The notes under the pieces were generated by a model. It saw nothing but the letters and a program-made list of their open reading frames with translations, did no database searches and was not told where the DNA came from. Source: Muribaculaceae bacterium (GTDB lineage: Bacteria > Bacteroidota > Bacteroidia > Bacteroidales > Muribaculaceae). Taken from it: a stretch of DNA of 64,000 nucleotides. Positions 45,300 through 54,339 of this stretch are shown here, one piece after another. The DNA lies in assembly GCA_017621055.1 (NCBI GenBank), contig JAGATX010000004.1, positions 1-64,000 on the forward strand, written 5' to 3'. The position numbers and the translations under genes were made by a program. Numbering within the stretch: the first letter of the stretch is position 1; each line of letters starts with the position of its first letter.

Positions 45300-45408
45300 A
45301 AGATTTTTAGTTTTATGTTAGTTGAACGTGTTGATAATGCTGATGCGCGGCGGCGAAAGCCGTCGAATGTAAAACACCTTTAAAAGTGTACTGGTTCACG
45401 AAAAAAGG

Positions 45409-45444
45409 AAAAAAGGGCCGCCTTGCGAAAGAAGCCGGCCCTTT
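45409..45444 (-). terminator. Terminator downstream of the pseudogene
   Basis: AAAGGGCCG (45412-45420) and CGGCCCTTT (45436-45444) form a perfect 9-bp stem. On the minus strand it runs into a T-rich tract (complement of 45401-45411). Confidence 0.75.
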
Positions 45445-45480
45445 GCCTGATATTAATCTGTTGGTTGGTTTACGATTGCC

Positions 45481-46135
45481 TTATTCCCGAATGATTACTT
45501 TTTTGCCTTGAACGAAATATACACCCGGTGCAATGCCAGTGAGGCTGTCAGCGACGCGCAAACCTGCAAGATTGAGGACTGGACCGTCCGGAACTGCGTT
45601 CTCTGTGCCGATTTCAACATCTTCGATACCGGTCGGTATGTTCTCTACGACATACAGGCCTTCTTCAATGGGAGTTTTCGACAGCCTGGACATCGCCCTT
45701 GAACGTACCTGCGGCAACATTCACCACACTGGGATTTGCGTTGTCACTGAGTCCATCGATCTTAAATGGCTGCTTTTGTGCCTGTATAGGTACCGCCATC
45801 GGCGGTAACCTCACCGCCGGTGTTGTACACGTAGATGGGATAATCGGAGGTGAAGGTGCAGTCGGTGAATGTCGCCGGCGAGTGGACCTCGAAAATTGGT
45901 CCGCTTGTGGTGTTGACCGTCACGCAGGTAAATTCCACGTTGCTGTTTCGACCGGCCTGAAAGACTCCGGGATGGGGAGCCGTGGTGGTGAATACATATT
46001 CGCCAGCCGTAATTTTGATATTGACGGCCATGTTGTAACCGTTAATAATGCTTCAGGTCTTGCCGCCGGTGCAATTCACATTCACGTTGTTGAATTCCAC
46101 GCTCTGGCCGTTTGCAGCAGCGAAAGCATCTATAC
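45481..46135 (-). pseudogene. Remnant of a secreted beta-helix protein (one stop, two frame changes, no 5' end)
   Basis: Three frames on the minus strand carry pieces of one protein. Piece 1 (to 46053) reads AFAAANGQSVEFNNVNVNCT, meets a TGA and continues in frame as piece 2 (45762-46031), VNIKITAGEYVFTTTAPHPG to FTDCTFTSDYPIYVYNTGGE. Near 45770 the sense moves to another frame (PFKIDGLSDNANPSVVNVAA, stop at 45665), then to a third frame (45481-45665) that ends VLNLAGLRVADSLTGIAPG plus VYFVQGKKVIIRE. The last motif is the common C-terminal signature of exported Bacteroidota proteins. The 5' part is lost at the nifJ terminator. A terminator follows the 3' end, showing that it was once a full transcription unit. 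Confidence 0.8.
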
Positions 46136-46136
46136 A

Positions 46137-46171
46137 CAAAAAAAGCGCCCGAAGCCGGTGCTTCGGACGCT
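46137..46171 (-). terminator. Terminator of nifJ
   Basis: Minus strand: AGCGTCCGAAGC and GCTTCGGGCGCT form a 12-bp stem with one G-U and a 4-nt loop, followed by TTTTTTTG. It lies 24 nt after the nifJ stop. Confidence 0.9.
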
Positions 46172-46195
46172 TAATAAAGGGAACCGGATTATCGG

Positions 46196-49100
46196 TTATT
46201 TTTCGTTGGCTTTTTCGATGGCTGCCACTTCTGGGTCGGTACCCCATGCCTGCTGAGAGAGGCGCAGGTAGTTGTTGTAGCGCCACTGGGCGTTGGCCTT
46301 GGCAGCAGCGAAGAGCTCGGCGGCCTCGGCGGGATACTGCTTGAGCACTGCGGCATAGCGCACCTCGCCCTTGAGGAAGTCTTCGAAGCGGTCCCAGTCG
46401 GGAGTCTTGGAGTCGAGGGTGAAGGGGTTCTGTCCGTGGAGCTCTGCATCGGGGTTGTATCGCCAGAGCTGCCAGTAGCCGCAGGCTACGGCGTTGGCTT
46501 CCTCGGCCTGAGCGTGACCCATGCCGGCTTTGAGGCCGTGGGAGATACAGGGCGAGTAGGCGATGATGAGCGAGGGACCGTCGTAGGCTTCGGCTTCGCG
46601 GATGGCCTTGAGGGTCTGTGCCTGGTCGGCACCCATGGCTACCTGGGCGACATATACATAGCCGTATGTTGATGCAATGAGGCCGAGGTCTTTCTTGCGG
46701 ATTCGTTTGCCCGACGATGCGAACTTGGCGATTGCGCCCATGGGCGTGGCCTTCGACGACTGGCCGCCGGTGTTGGAGTAAACTTCGGTGTCGAGGACGA
46801 GGACGTTGACGTTCTTGCCGGAGGCGAGCACGTGGTCGAGACCGCCGAAGCCGATGTCGTAAGCGGCGCCGTCGCCGGCGATGATCCACTGACTGCGGGC
46901 GGTGAGGAAGTTGCGCAGCTCGATGATGTTGCGGCAGATGTCGCAGCCGCATGTCTCGCACAGGGGCAGCAGTTTGGCGGCGATTTCGCGTGTTGCGGCG
47001 GCGTTCTCGCGGTTTTCGAGCCACTGGCGGCCGAGGGCCTTCATCTCGTCGGTGCAGCAGGAGCAGCTCTGCATCTTGTTCATCAGGTCTGCAAGACGGT
47101 CACGGAGCTTGTCGGCGCCGATCTTCATGCCCAGGCCGAATTCGGCGAAGTCCTCGAACAGGGAGTTTGCCCATGCGGGGCCGTTGCCGTTGGCATTGGT
47201 GGTATAGGGCGTGGAGGGCACCGAGCCGGAGTAGATCGATGAGCAACCGGTTGCGTTGGCCACTATTTCATGGTCGCCGTAGAGCTGGCTGATGAGTTTG
47301 ACGTACGGAGTCTCGCCGCAACCCGAGCATGCGCCCGAGAATTCGAACAGAGGCGTTGCGAACTGGCTGTTCTTGGGATTGAGCTTGATGTCCACGAGGT
47401 TCTGCTTGGAAGCGACCTTTGTCACGCAGAAGTCCCAGTCCTTCTGTACGTCGAGCTGGGTCTGCAGGGGTTTCATCTCGAGAGCTTTCACGCCCTTCTT
47501 GCCGGGGCAGACGTCCACGCAGTTGCCGCAGCCGAGGCAGTCGAGGGGATCGATGGCCTGGATGAAGCGCAGGCCCTTGAAAGCGGGGCCGAGGGCGGGG
47601 ATGGTGCCGGCTTCGCCGAAGGGGCTTGCGGCGGTCTCTGCCTCGTCGAGCAGGAAGGGACGTATGCAGGCGTGGGGGCAGACGAAGGCGCATTTGTTGC
47701 ACTGTATGCAGTTTTCTTCGAGCCACTCGGGCACGAATGCTGCCACGCCGCGTTTTTCATATGCGGCGGTTCCCTGCTGCCATGTGCCGTCGGCACCGGC
47801 CTCGAAGTCGGAAACTTTGAGGAGGTCGCCGTTCTGGGCGTTGATGGGGCGGACGATCTTGTTGATGAACTCGGGATCGTCGTTGGCGGGGGCGGGGGTC
47901 TCGGGAAGGTTCTTCCAGTCGGGGTCGACGGGGAGGATGTGGTATTCACCGCCGCGGTCCACAGCGGCATAGTTCTTGTCTACGACATCCTGACCTTTCT
48001 TGGAGTAGCTCTTGACGATGAATTTCTTCATCTGCTCGATGGCGAGGTCCACGGGGATAACGCCGGTGATACGGAAGAAGGCGCTCTGCAGGATGGTGTT
48101 GGTGCGGTTGCCCAGACCTATTTCCTGCGCTATGCGGGTAGCGTTGATGTAGTAAACGGTGATGTTGTGCTCGGCGAAGTACTTCTTGACGTGGTTGGGC
48201 AGGTTCTTTGCCAGTTCGTCGCCTTCCCAGATGGTGTTGAGCAGGAAGGTGCCGCCGTCGCGCAGACCGCGGGTGACGTCGTACATGTTGAGGTATGCCT
48301 GCACGTGGCATGCCACGAAGTTGGGGGTGTTCACCAGGTAAGTGCTGCGTATGGGCTTGTCGCCGAAACGGAGGTGCGAGCAGGTGAAGCCGCCGCTCTT
48401 CTTGGAGTCGTAGGCGAAGTAGGCCTGGCAGTATTTGTCGGTGTTGTCGCCGATGATTTTTACGGAGTTCTTGTTGGCACCCACCGTACCGTCGGCGCCG
48501 AGGCCGTAGAATTTGGCTTCGAATGTGCTGGGGTCGCCGAGAGCAACTTCGGGGAGCATGGGCAGCGACGTGAAGGTTACGTCGTCGACGATGCCGAGGG
48601 TGAAGTGGTCCTTGGGCATGGGCAGGGCGAGGTTCTCGTAGACGGCGAGGATCTGGCTGGGGGTGGTGTCCTTGGAAGCCAGACCGTAGCGGCCTCCCAC
48701 AATCACGGGTGCGTTCTCTTTGCCGTAGAAGCACTCCTTGACGTCGAGGTAGAGGGGTTCGCCGTTTGCGCCGGGTTCCTTGGTGCGGTCGAGCACGGCG
48801 ATGCGCTTAGCTGTGGCGGGCACGGCGGCCAGGAAGTGCTTGGCGGAGAAGGGGCGGTAGAGGTGAACGGAAACGAGACCCACTTTTTCGCCTTTTGCGG
48901 TAAGTGAGTCGATGGCCTCCTGAATGGCCTGGGTGACGGAGCCCATGGCGATGATCACGCGCTCGGCATCGGGGGCGCCGTAGTAATTGAAGAGGTGGTA
49001 CTCACGGCCGGTGATCTTGGTGATTTCGGCCATGTAGTTCTCCACGATTTCGGGCACGGCGTTGTAGTGCTTGTTGCAGGCCTCGCGGTGCTGGAAGAAG

Positions 49101-49777
49101 ACGTCGCCGTTCTCGGCCATGCCGCGTGCCACGGGGGCGTCGGGCGTGAGGGCCCGGTGACGGAATTCAGCCAAAGCCTCGCGGTCGAGCAGGGGCTCGA
49201 GGTCTTCGGCGTCGATCTGCTCGATTTTCTGTATTTCGTGGGAGGTGCGGAAGCCGTCGAAGAAGTTGACGAAGGGCACGCTGCTCTTTATAGTGGAGAG
49301 GTGAGCCACACCGGCAAGGTCCATCACTTCCTGCACAGAACCTTCGGCGAGCATGGCAAAACCGGTCTGACGCACGGACATGACGTCCTGATGGTCGCCG
49401 AAGATACTGAGGGCGTGGCTGGCGATGGTGCGTGCCGACACGTGGAAGACGGTAGGCAGCAGCTCGCCGGCGATTTTGTACATATTGGGAATCATCAGCA
49501 GGAGACCCTGCGATGCGGTGTAGGTGGTGGTAAGAGCACCGGCCTGGAGGGAACCGTGAACGGCACCTGCGGCGCCGCCCTCGCTCTGCATCTCCTGAAC
49601 CATTACTGTTTCACCGAAAATGTTCTTGCGCCCTGCGGCCGACCATTCGTCGACATACTCCGCCATCGTGGACGAGGGGGTAATGGGATAAATAGCAGCA
49701 ACTTCCGAGAACATATAGCTCACGTGCGCAGCTGCCTGGTTACCGTCGCAAGTCAAGAATTTCTTCTCTTTGCTCAT
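46196..49777 (-). CDS. nifJ: Pyruvate:ferredoxin (flavodoxin) oxidoreductase, single chain
   Basis: This 1193-aa enzyme oxidises pyruvate to acetyl-CoA and CO2 and passes electrons to ferredoxin, the central anaerobic step after glycolysis. Domain order is as in the Desulfovibrio enzyme: N-terminal domain (YPITPSSTMAEYVDEW), domain II, the gamma-type domain (about 415-620), a double [4Fe-4S] ferredoxin insert (CIQCNKCAFVCPHACIRP starting at Cys690; CLGCGNCVDVCPG at Cys747), and the TPP domain with its own cluster (ACSGCGETPYVKL) and GDGAAYDIGFGG. Length is normal. It is transcribed alone, ended by a strong terminator; TAATTTCG upstream is only a near match to a -7 box. Confidence 0.97.
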   Translation of the reverse strand: MSKEKKFLTCDGNQAAAHVSYMFSEVAAIYPITPSSTMAEYVDEWSAAGRKNIFGETVMVQEMQSEGGAAGAVHGSLQAGALTTTYTASQGLLLMIPNMYKIAGELLPTVFHVSARTIASHALSIFGDHQDVMSVRQTGFAMLAEGSVQEVMDLAGVAHLSTIKSSVPFVNFFDGFRTSHEIQKIEQIDAEDLEPLLDREALAEFRHRALTPDAPVARGMAENGDVFFQHREACNKHYNAVPEIVENYMAEITKITGREYHLFNYYGAPDAERVIIAMGSVTQAIQEAIDSLTAKGEKVGLVSVHLYRPFSAKHFLAAVPATAKRIAVLDRTKEPGANGEPLYLDVKECFYGKENAPVIVGGRYGLASKDTTPSQILAVYENLALPMPKDHFTLGIVDDVTFTSLPMLPEVALGDPSTFEAKFYGLGADGTVGANKNSVKIIGDNTDKYCQAYFAYDSKKSGGFTCSHLRFGDKPIRSTYLVNTPNFVACHVQAYLNMYDVTRGLRDGGTFLLNTIWEGDELAKNLPNHVKKYFAEHNITVYYINATRIAQEIGLGNRTNTILQSAFFRITGVIPVDLAIEQMKKFIVKSYSKKGQDVVDKNYAAVDRGGEYHILPVDPDWKNLPETPAPANDDPEFINKIVRPINAQNGDLLKVSDFEAGADGTWQQGTAAYEKRGVAAFVPEWLEENCIQCNKCAFVCPHACIRPFLLDEAETAASPFGEAGTIPALGPAFKGLRFIQAIDPLDCLGCGNCVDVCPGKKGVKALEMKPLQTQLDVQKDWDFCVTKVASKQNLVDIKLNPKNSQFATPLFEFSGACSGCGETPYVKLISQLYGDHEIVANATGCSSIYSGSVPSTPYTTNANGNGPAWANSLFEDFAEFGLGMKIGADKLRDRLADLMNKMQSCSCCTDEMKALGRQWLENRENAAATREIAAKLLPLCETCGCDICRNIIELRNFLTARSQWIIAGDGAAYDIGFGGLDHVLASGKNVNVLVLDTEVYSNTGGQSSKATPMGAIAKFASSGKRIRKKDLGLIASTYGYVYVAQVAMGADQAQTLKAIREAEAYDGPSLIIAYSPCISHGLKAGMGHAQAEEANAVACGYWQLWRYNPDAELHGQNPFTLDSKTPDWDRFEDFLKGEVRYAAVLKQYPAEAAELFAAAKANAQWRYNNYLRLSQQAWGTDPEVAAIEKANEK

Positions 49778-49952
49778 AAGGTTTGTATTCGTTGGTTATA
49801 TACGAAGTGTTTGTAGTTATTCTCACATATCGGCACTCTGCCGTATTTGCCGCGAAATTACGCATTTTTTTTGGTTCTGGGGCGGTTTTGTGTGCTAAAA
49901 AGTGTTGGCATAGCTGCTGTTGCATGCCTTGGCAGGCTGTTCTGCCGTCTTG

Positions 49953-51002
49953 TCAGAAGCGGAGAATGAGAGCGCAGCCGAGCCGGTTGTTCCCGTCGGG
50001 CCCGGAGGGGGCGTTGCCGTCGTAGAAGTACTGCTCGTAGTTTATCCGGAAGTCGAGGAACAGTTTATCGCGCCGGTAAGTTGCGGTGGTGCCGAGGGTG
50101 AGGCGTTTGTGTTCGGGGCTGACGATGGTCAGACGCGATGGGTCGTCGGCCGAGGGTGTGCCGTCGGTAAGCTCGCCGGTGCCGTCGAACCGGGCCTCGA
50201 AGCTCAGACGGTTCATCCACCGGAAATTGGTGTCGAAGCCGTAGCGGGCCATGATGTTGAAGGCGTTGCAGCCGTCGTGGCCGCGCACGTTGGTACGCTC
50301 GTATTCGGCCTCAATCCACCAGTGGCTGTCGTGCCAGCTGAGCGAGGCGTCGTAGAGGGTGAGGCGTCGCGCTCCCGGAGTGTCGGCATGCGCGCGGCTC
50401 ATGAATGCCACCTGCGGCGTGAAGCCCGCAGGGGCGTCCCAACGCACTTTCGCTCCGTAAGTAAAGCGTCGGTTCCACTGCGAGTGGTCGCCGCGGTCGG
50501 TGGCGTTGAATACTCCCGCCTCTACATAGAGCGGAAAGCGGGGAAGGGTATATCCGGCCTTGACGCCTACGCTGCGCAGGTTGCCCTGGCTCTTGCCCGG
50601 AAACGACCGGTTCATAAAGAAATATGCGTGCGGCGAGCGCGAGGCGTCGATGCCGAAAGGCACGCGCATCTGGCCGGCCATCAGGCGCAGTCCGGGTACG
50701 GGGCGCAGGCTCACGTAGGCGTCGAGCAACTTGATTTTGCCGCGGTCGCAGAAGTCGACCTGCAGCAGGTAGTCCACCATGGGCAGCACATAGCCGCCGG
50801 CGCTGAGGCGCGCATTGCGTACGGCGAACCGGGCCTCGTTCTCAACGGTGCTCTGCTCGAAGAACACGCGCACGGTGCCGTGGAAGTGAGGAATGTAGCG
50901 GTGATAACCGGTGGTCGTCGCCGTGCTGTCGGCGCCGGCGGCAAGGGCCGGCAGGCACAGAATGGCGAAAATCAGCAGAAATATGGCCTTTTTAATAGTC
51001 AT
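49953..51002 (-). CDS. Porin-like outer-membrane protein
   Basis: A 349-aa protein with signal peptide MTIKKAIFLLIFAILCLPALA. The mature sequence has many alternating strands (FHGTVRVFFEQSTVENEARF, VDYLLQVDFCDRGKIKLLDA, LRLMAGQMRVPFGID, FTYGAKVRWDAPAGFTPQVA) that resemble the phosphate-selective porin O/P type barrel (about 16 strands). The motif GQMRVPFGID is typical of that family. It is the last gene of the envelope operon and its start overlaps the PCMD lipoprotein gene by 11 nt. Substrate unknown. Confidence 0.85.
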   Translation of the reverse strand: MTIKKAIFLLIFAILCLPALAAGADSTATTTGYHRYIPHFHGTVRVFFEQSTVENEARFAVRNARLSAGGYVLPMVDYLLQVDFCDRGKIKLLDAYVSLRPVPGLRLMAGQMRVPFGIDASRSPHAYFFMNRSFPGKSQGNLRSVGVKAGYTLPRFPLYVEAGVFNATDRGDHSQWNRRFTYGAKVRWDAPAGFTPQVAFMSRAHADTPGARRLTLYDASLSWHDSHWWIEAEYERTNVRGHDGCNAFNIMARYGFDTNFRWMNRLSFEARFDGTGELTDGTPSADDPSRLTIVSPEHKRLTLGTTATYRRDKLFLDFRINYEQYFYDGNAPSGPDGNNRLGCALILRF

Positions 51003-52566
51003 ATCCTAACTCGAAGTCGTCGACATACAGGGTGCTTCCGGCGCCCCCCGTGAAATAGTCGCCGTAGGCTGATGCCGAGGCGGTGACGAGGATGAATGTG
51101 GGCACTCGCGAGGTGCTCTTGTACTGCAGCTCTATTTCGAAGGGCACATAGTCCGGCACGTCGAGGCTCTGCTTGAGTTCGCCGTAGGCAATGACGTTGG
51201 CGTCGTTGCGGTTGAAGAGCTTTCGGTTGGCGGGATTGGTGCGTATCTCGCAGGGTTCGGGGCCGTCGATGAGCGCAACCCATATTATGGCCGTGTCGGG
51301 GCGCCCTATGAGATTGCGGAAATCGGACGACGAGTGCGAGATCGCAGCGCCCTTGTACTTGTAGTATCCGGTGAGGTGCGTGGGCCGCTCGGTGAAGGGG
51401 CGCCCGAAGGAGAGGATGCCGTTGGTGCCGTCGGTGCGCACATAGGTGCCGGCGAAGAGGTTGCCGGCGGCGAGCTTGCCGATGATGCCGATGCCTACGA
51501 AGCGCGTTTCCAGACACGCGGCCCAGCCGCTGCCGCTGGGAGTGTCGTCGGTGGGGTAGGTGTTCGACGCGCCGAGCGTTGTGGCACCCGGATTGCCGGT
51601 ACCCCAGAAGGGCGTGCCGCCTTCGGGCCAAGGATCCCATATTTTGCCGTCGAGCCACCACGAATCGAAGTCGGAGTCGGGCAGCTGGGTCTCGTTGCCG
51701 GTGGTGAAGGTCAGGATTGCGCCGTACATGGTGTCGGAGTAGGCGCGTGCCTCATATTCGGTTGCGGGGCTGAGGTGGCATATGCGCGCCACGAAGCTGC
51801 CGCCGCTGGATGTTATGTCGTCGGATGGCACACGCGTCCATTCCTCGGTGCCGGCAAGACGGTATTCCACGCCGTTGTCGCGGCCGGCCTCGGCGATGCC
51901 GGTGATCCATGCCACGCGTGTCCATGCGTCGGCCGACACTGTCTGAATGTCGGCGCTGCTGCGCTCGGCATAGATGGTCCAGTCCTGAATGTGGTCGAAT
52001 ACTGTCACCGTCACTGACAGGGGCGTGCTTAGGTCCACGGTGGCGCCGTCGGCGATGTCGGGGCTCATGGTGCTGCCCTCGTTTGCGAGTTTGGCGCGGG
52101 TTATGCGTACTGTCGTGAGGTCAGTGCTCTTGGAGAAAGTGAGCACCACGCGGCGGCCGGGCACGTCGATCACGGGCTGGCCCACCATGCCCTCGGCATC
52201 GAGATAGCGCTCTATCTCCTGATTGCCTATGATTGTCCACACATAGTCCTGATAGTATCGGAGGGTGACGTGCAGCGGCATCGACAGGTCCACCGGCGCG
52301 GTGAAGATATCATCCACCAGGGTGGCGCCGGGCGTGAGGGAGTAGCCCGTTATCTTCACGGCGTATATGTCGGTTTCCTCGCCGAAGGTGATTGTGGCCA
52401 CGCGGTTCACCGAGTCGATGGCCGTGCCGGCGGTCTGGCCGTCGGCGTTGAGGGCCAGGAAGTTGGCCTGTATCCGCGGATAGGGTATGTCGTTCTTTAT
52501 GCAGCCGGCAAGCATAAGGGCGGCCGCAGTGGCGACGAAGGCAAGTATGGTGTTGCGCATTCTCAT
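50992..52566 (-). CDS. Lipoprotein with C-terminal PCMD domain
   Basis: A 524-aa lipoprotein (LMLAGC, lipid Cys at residue 22). Residues about 30-190 contain two similar Ig-like repeats (ATITFGEETDIYAVKITGYS; RVVLTFSKSTDLTTVRITRA), then a fibronectin-like part (ICHLSPATEYEARAYSDTMY). From about 290 the PCMD-type domain follows (LPDSDFDSWWLDGKIWDPWP; FWGTGNPGATTLGASNTYPT) ending YVDDFELGYDY. PCMD is named a putative carbohydrate metabolism domain, with a fold like carbohydrate-binding jelly rolls, so glycan binding is a guess. It overlaps the upstream barrel gene by 4 nt (ATGA) and the downstream porin gene by 11 nt. Confidence 0.88.
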   Translation of the reverse strand: MRMRNTILAFVATAAALMLAGCIKNDIPYPRIQANFLALNADGQTAGTAIDSVNRVATITFGEETDIYAVKITGYSLTPGATLVDDIFTAPVDLSMPLHVTLRYYQDYVWTIIGNQEIERYLDAEGMVGQPVIDVPGRRVVLTFSKSTDLTTVRITRAKLANEGSTMSPDIADGATVDLSTPLSVTVTVFDHIQDWTIYAERSSADIQTVSADAWTRVAWITGIAEAGRDNGVEYRLAGTEEWTRVPSDDITSSGGSFVARICHLSPATEYEARAYSDTMYGAILTFTTGNETQLPDSDFDSWWLDGKIWDPWPEGGTPFWGTGNPGATTLGASNTYPTDDTPSGSGWAACLETRFVGIGIIGKLAAGNLFAGTYVRTDGTNGILSFGRPFTERPTHLTGYYKYKGAAISHSSSDFRNLIGRPDTAIIWVALIDGPEPCEIRTNPANRKLFNRNDANVIAYGELKQSLDVPDYVPFEIELQYKSTSRVPTFILVTASASAYGDYFTGGAGSTLYVDDFELGYDY

Positions 52567-53399
52567 ATCACTACCATCAGACCGAAGTTGATGTTGAAGA
52601 TGTTGAACCGGAAGTTGGCGCCCGAGGTAAAGCGGCTTCCGTCGTCGGCGCCGTCGGTTGTCTGCTTTTCATGCCGCATTTTCAGACCGAAAACGCCGAA
52701 TGAGACGTTGAACGACACATATTCCTGAATGAACACGCACACGCCCGGACTGAAATTGAGCGATGCCTGCGTGGCGACGGTGCGTGTGCTGCGCGGTTCG
52801 CCGTTATATTTGCGCAGAAAACGCGAGGAGCCGCTGGCAAAGGCCAGGTCCACCTCGTTGAACACCGCGAAACGGCCGCCGCGGTCCAGTCCGACATAAT
52901 TGCGGTAAAAAGTCTCGATGGCGAAGCTCTGCTGGTAATAGCTCACGTCGGAAAGCGTGAAGTTGAGGTCGTCGTCGAAGTCCAGCCCGAGGCTGCCGAG
53001 GTCGGCGATGCCGCGGGTGTAGTTGAACCGCAGGCCCACCGACTGGTTATTTCGGATGAAATATGAGATGTAGGGCTTGATGGAGTACTGTTTCCCCTTG
53101 AAATCGAAGTCGTTGAGGATGGACAGCACCTCGATGTCCTTGGTATTGAGCTCACCGTATGAGGCGGTGATGCCGAATCCCCATTTTCCGCGCGGGGTGA
53201 ACAGATAGTTGAACAGTCCGCGGTCGAAGCGGCCGAGATTGCGCTCGGGGATGATTATGCTCACCGTGTCGCCGCGTACAATCACCTTCTCGAGGCTGTC
53301 GGGAGTGATTTGCCGCTCGTTCTTGCGCACGATGGTCTGCGCTGCGGCGGTGGCCGCGGCGAGCATCGTTATGGCGAGGATGGCGAGCAGTTTTCTCAT
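52563..53399 (-). CDS. Outer-membrane beta-barrel protein, second of a tandem pair
   Basis: A 278-aa protein with signal peptide MRKLLAILAITMLAAATAAA. The mature part starts with a 50-residue non-barrel segment (NERQITPDSLEKVIVRGDTV), then strands (KWGFGITASYGELNTKDIEV; YSIKPYISYFIRNNQSVGLR). Its C-terminal half (YRNYVGLDRGGRFAVFNEVD; SLNFSPGVCVFIQEYVSFNV; FNIFNINFGLMVVI) aligns with the upstream gene, so both arose by duplication. Role unknown. Its start lies one base after the upstream stop. Confidence 0.82.
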   Translation of the reverse strand: MRKLLAILAITMLAAATAAAQTIVRKNERQITPDSLEKVIVRGDTVSIIIPERNLGRFDRGLFNYLFTPRGKWGFGITASYGELNTKDIEVLSILNDFDFKGKQYSIKPYISYFIRNNQSVGLRFNYTRGIADLGSLGLDFDDDLNFTLSDVSYYQQSFAIETFYRNYVGLDRGGRFAVFNEVDLAFASGSSRFLRKYNGEPRSTRTVATQASLNFSPGVCVFIQEYVSFNVSFGVFGLKMRHEKQTTDGADDGSRFTSGANFRFNIFNINFGLMVVI

Positions 53400-53400
53400 A

Positions 53401-54159
53401 TCATATGTAGAACATCACCCCGAAGGTAATGCTGAAAAGGTTGATTTTGAAGTTCGCGCTCTTGGTGTTGAGGTTGGCCACATATATCTGGTCGGTTACG
53501 GCGCGCGTGCTGGTATAGTTGAAACCGAGCACGCCCACATTGACCTCGATGGCCGAATAGTTGTTGAGGAACACCGCCAGGCCGGGCGCCAGACCAACGT
53601 TGAAGTTGAAGCTGCGCTGGTAGGTGCCTGTGAGGCTGTCGCCGGCGCCGCTGCATATCTTGGCCTGGCCGCCGCCGATTTCTATCTGCACCTCGTTGAA
53701 GAGGCCGAAGCGGGTGCTGCGCCCAAGGCTCATGTAGTTGCGGAAAAGGGCAGTGCCGTGGTAGCTGTGGCTGATGCTGTACAGATTGTCGATGTTATAC
53801 TCGGTGTCGGCGCCCAGAACGATGTCGGCGCTGTTGAGACGCGTGCGCTGGCGGCTGTACGAAAAGCGGCCGCCAGCCGTGAGGTTGTCCTTGAAGCAGA
53901 ACATCACCGTAGGGCTCACCTTGAATGTGTAGGTATCGCCGTTAAGATGCTCGAAAACGAGGAACTGATAGTTGTCCTGGTCGGACTGCGAATAGCTCAC
54001 GCTCACGCCGGCCACCCACGCTCCCTTGGGCACGAACTGCACATACTCGAGGTCGCGGTGGAACTCCTCCTGACCCATGGCTGGCATGCACACCGACGCC
54101 AAGGCTGCAAAAAGCAGCGCTATGCGGAGGAAATGAGTATGTAATGTGCTTAAATTCAA
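53401..54159 (-). CDS. Outer-membrane beta-barrel protein, first of a tandem pair (TTG start proposed)
   Basis: About 252 aa. The frame is open to 54354, but the upstream part reads through an A/T-rich intergenic stretch and the opposite gene's promoter. A signal peptide (THFLRIALLFAALASVCMPA, then MGQ) is present, yet no ATG precedes it in frame; the best start is TTG at 54159 (LNLSTLHTHFLR). Strands include WVAGVSVSYSQSDQDNYQFL, YTFKVSPTVMFCFKDNLTAG and the end INLFSITFGVMFYI. It heads the four-gene envelope operon. Start uncertain; a base error upstream is another explanation. Confidence 0.7.
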   Translation of the reverse strand: MNLSTLHTHFLRIALLFAALASVCMPAMGQEEFHRDLEYVQFVPKGAWVAGVSVSYSQSDQDNYQFLVFEHLNGDTYTFKVSPTVMFCFKDNLTAGGRFSYSRQRTRLNSADIVLGADTEYNIDNLYSISHSYHGTALFRNYMSLGRSTRFGLFNEVQIEIGGGQAKICSGAGDSLTGTYQRSFNFNVGLAPGLAVFLNNYSAIEVNVGVLGFNYTSTRAVTDQIYVANLNTKSANFKINLFSITFGVMFYI

Positions 54160-54323
54160 AAAAATGTGATTTACGACGCAGGGAACGCCCCTTTTTGACG
54201 CCGCTAAATTACGAAAAATTCGCCAACTGCGAAAATCGAACTTGAAAAAAAGGAAAACAGCGCTCAAACCCCGACTTTGAATTTTTAATTTTAGATTTTT
54301 AATTTTAAATTTGTCAAAATTCG

Positions 54324-54331
54324 TACCTTTG
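54324..54331 (+). promoter_or_regulatory. Promoter -7 box of the CBS-nucleotidyltransferase gene
   Basis: TACCTTTG ends 8 nt before the ATG. TTTG at 54310-54313 is too close (10 nt) to be a normal partner. A leaderless mRNA is suggested. Confidence 0.5.
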
Positions 54332-54339
54332 CCGTTGAA

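Noticed and set aside
46053-47024. Minus-strand Arg-rich frame within the nifJ end reading into the pseudogene
   Set aside because: The N-terminal part is the out-of-frame shadow of nifJ; only its last about 28 codons belong to the gene remnant.
47270-48907. Plus-strand open frame of 545 aa inside nifJ
   Set aside because: Antisense of nifJ domains whose cluster-binding cysteines are intact; no motif of its own.
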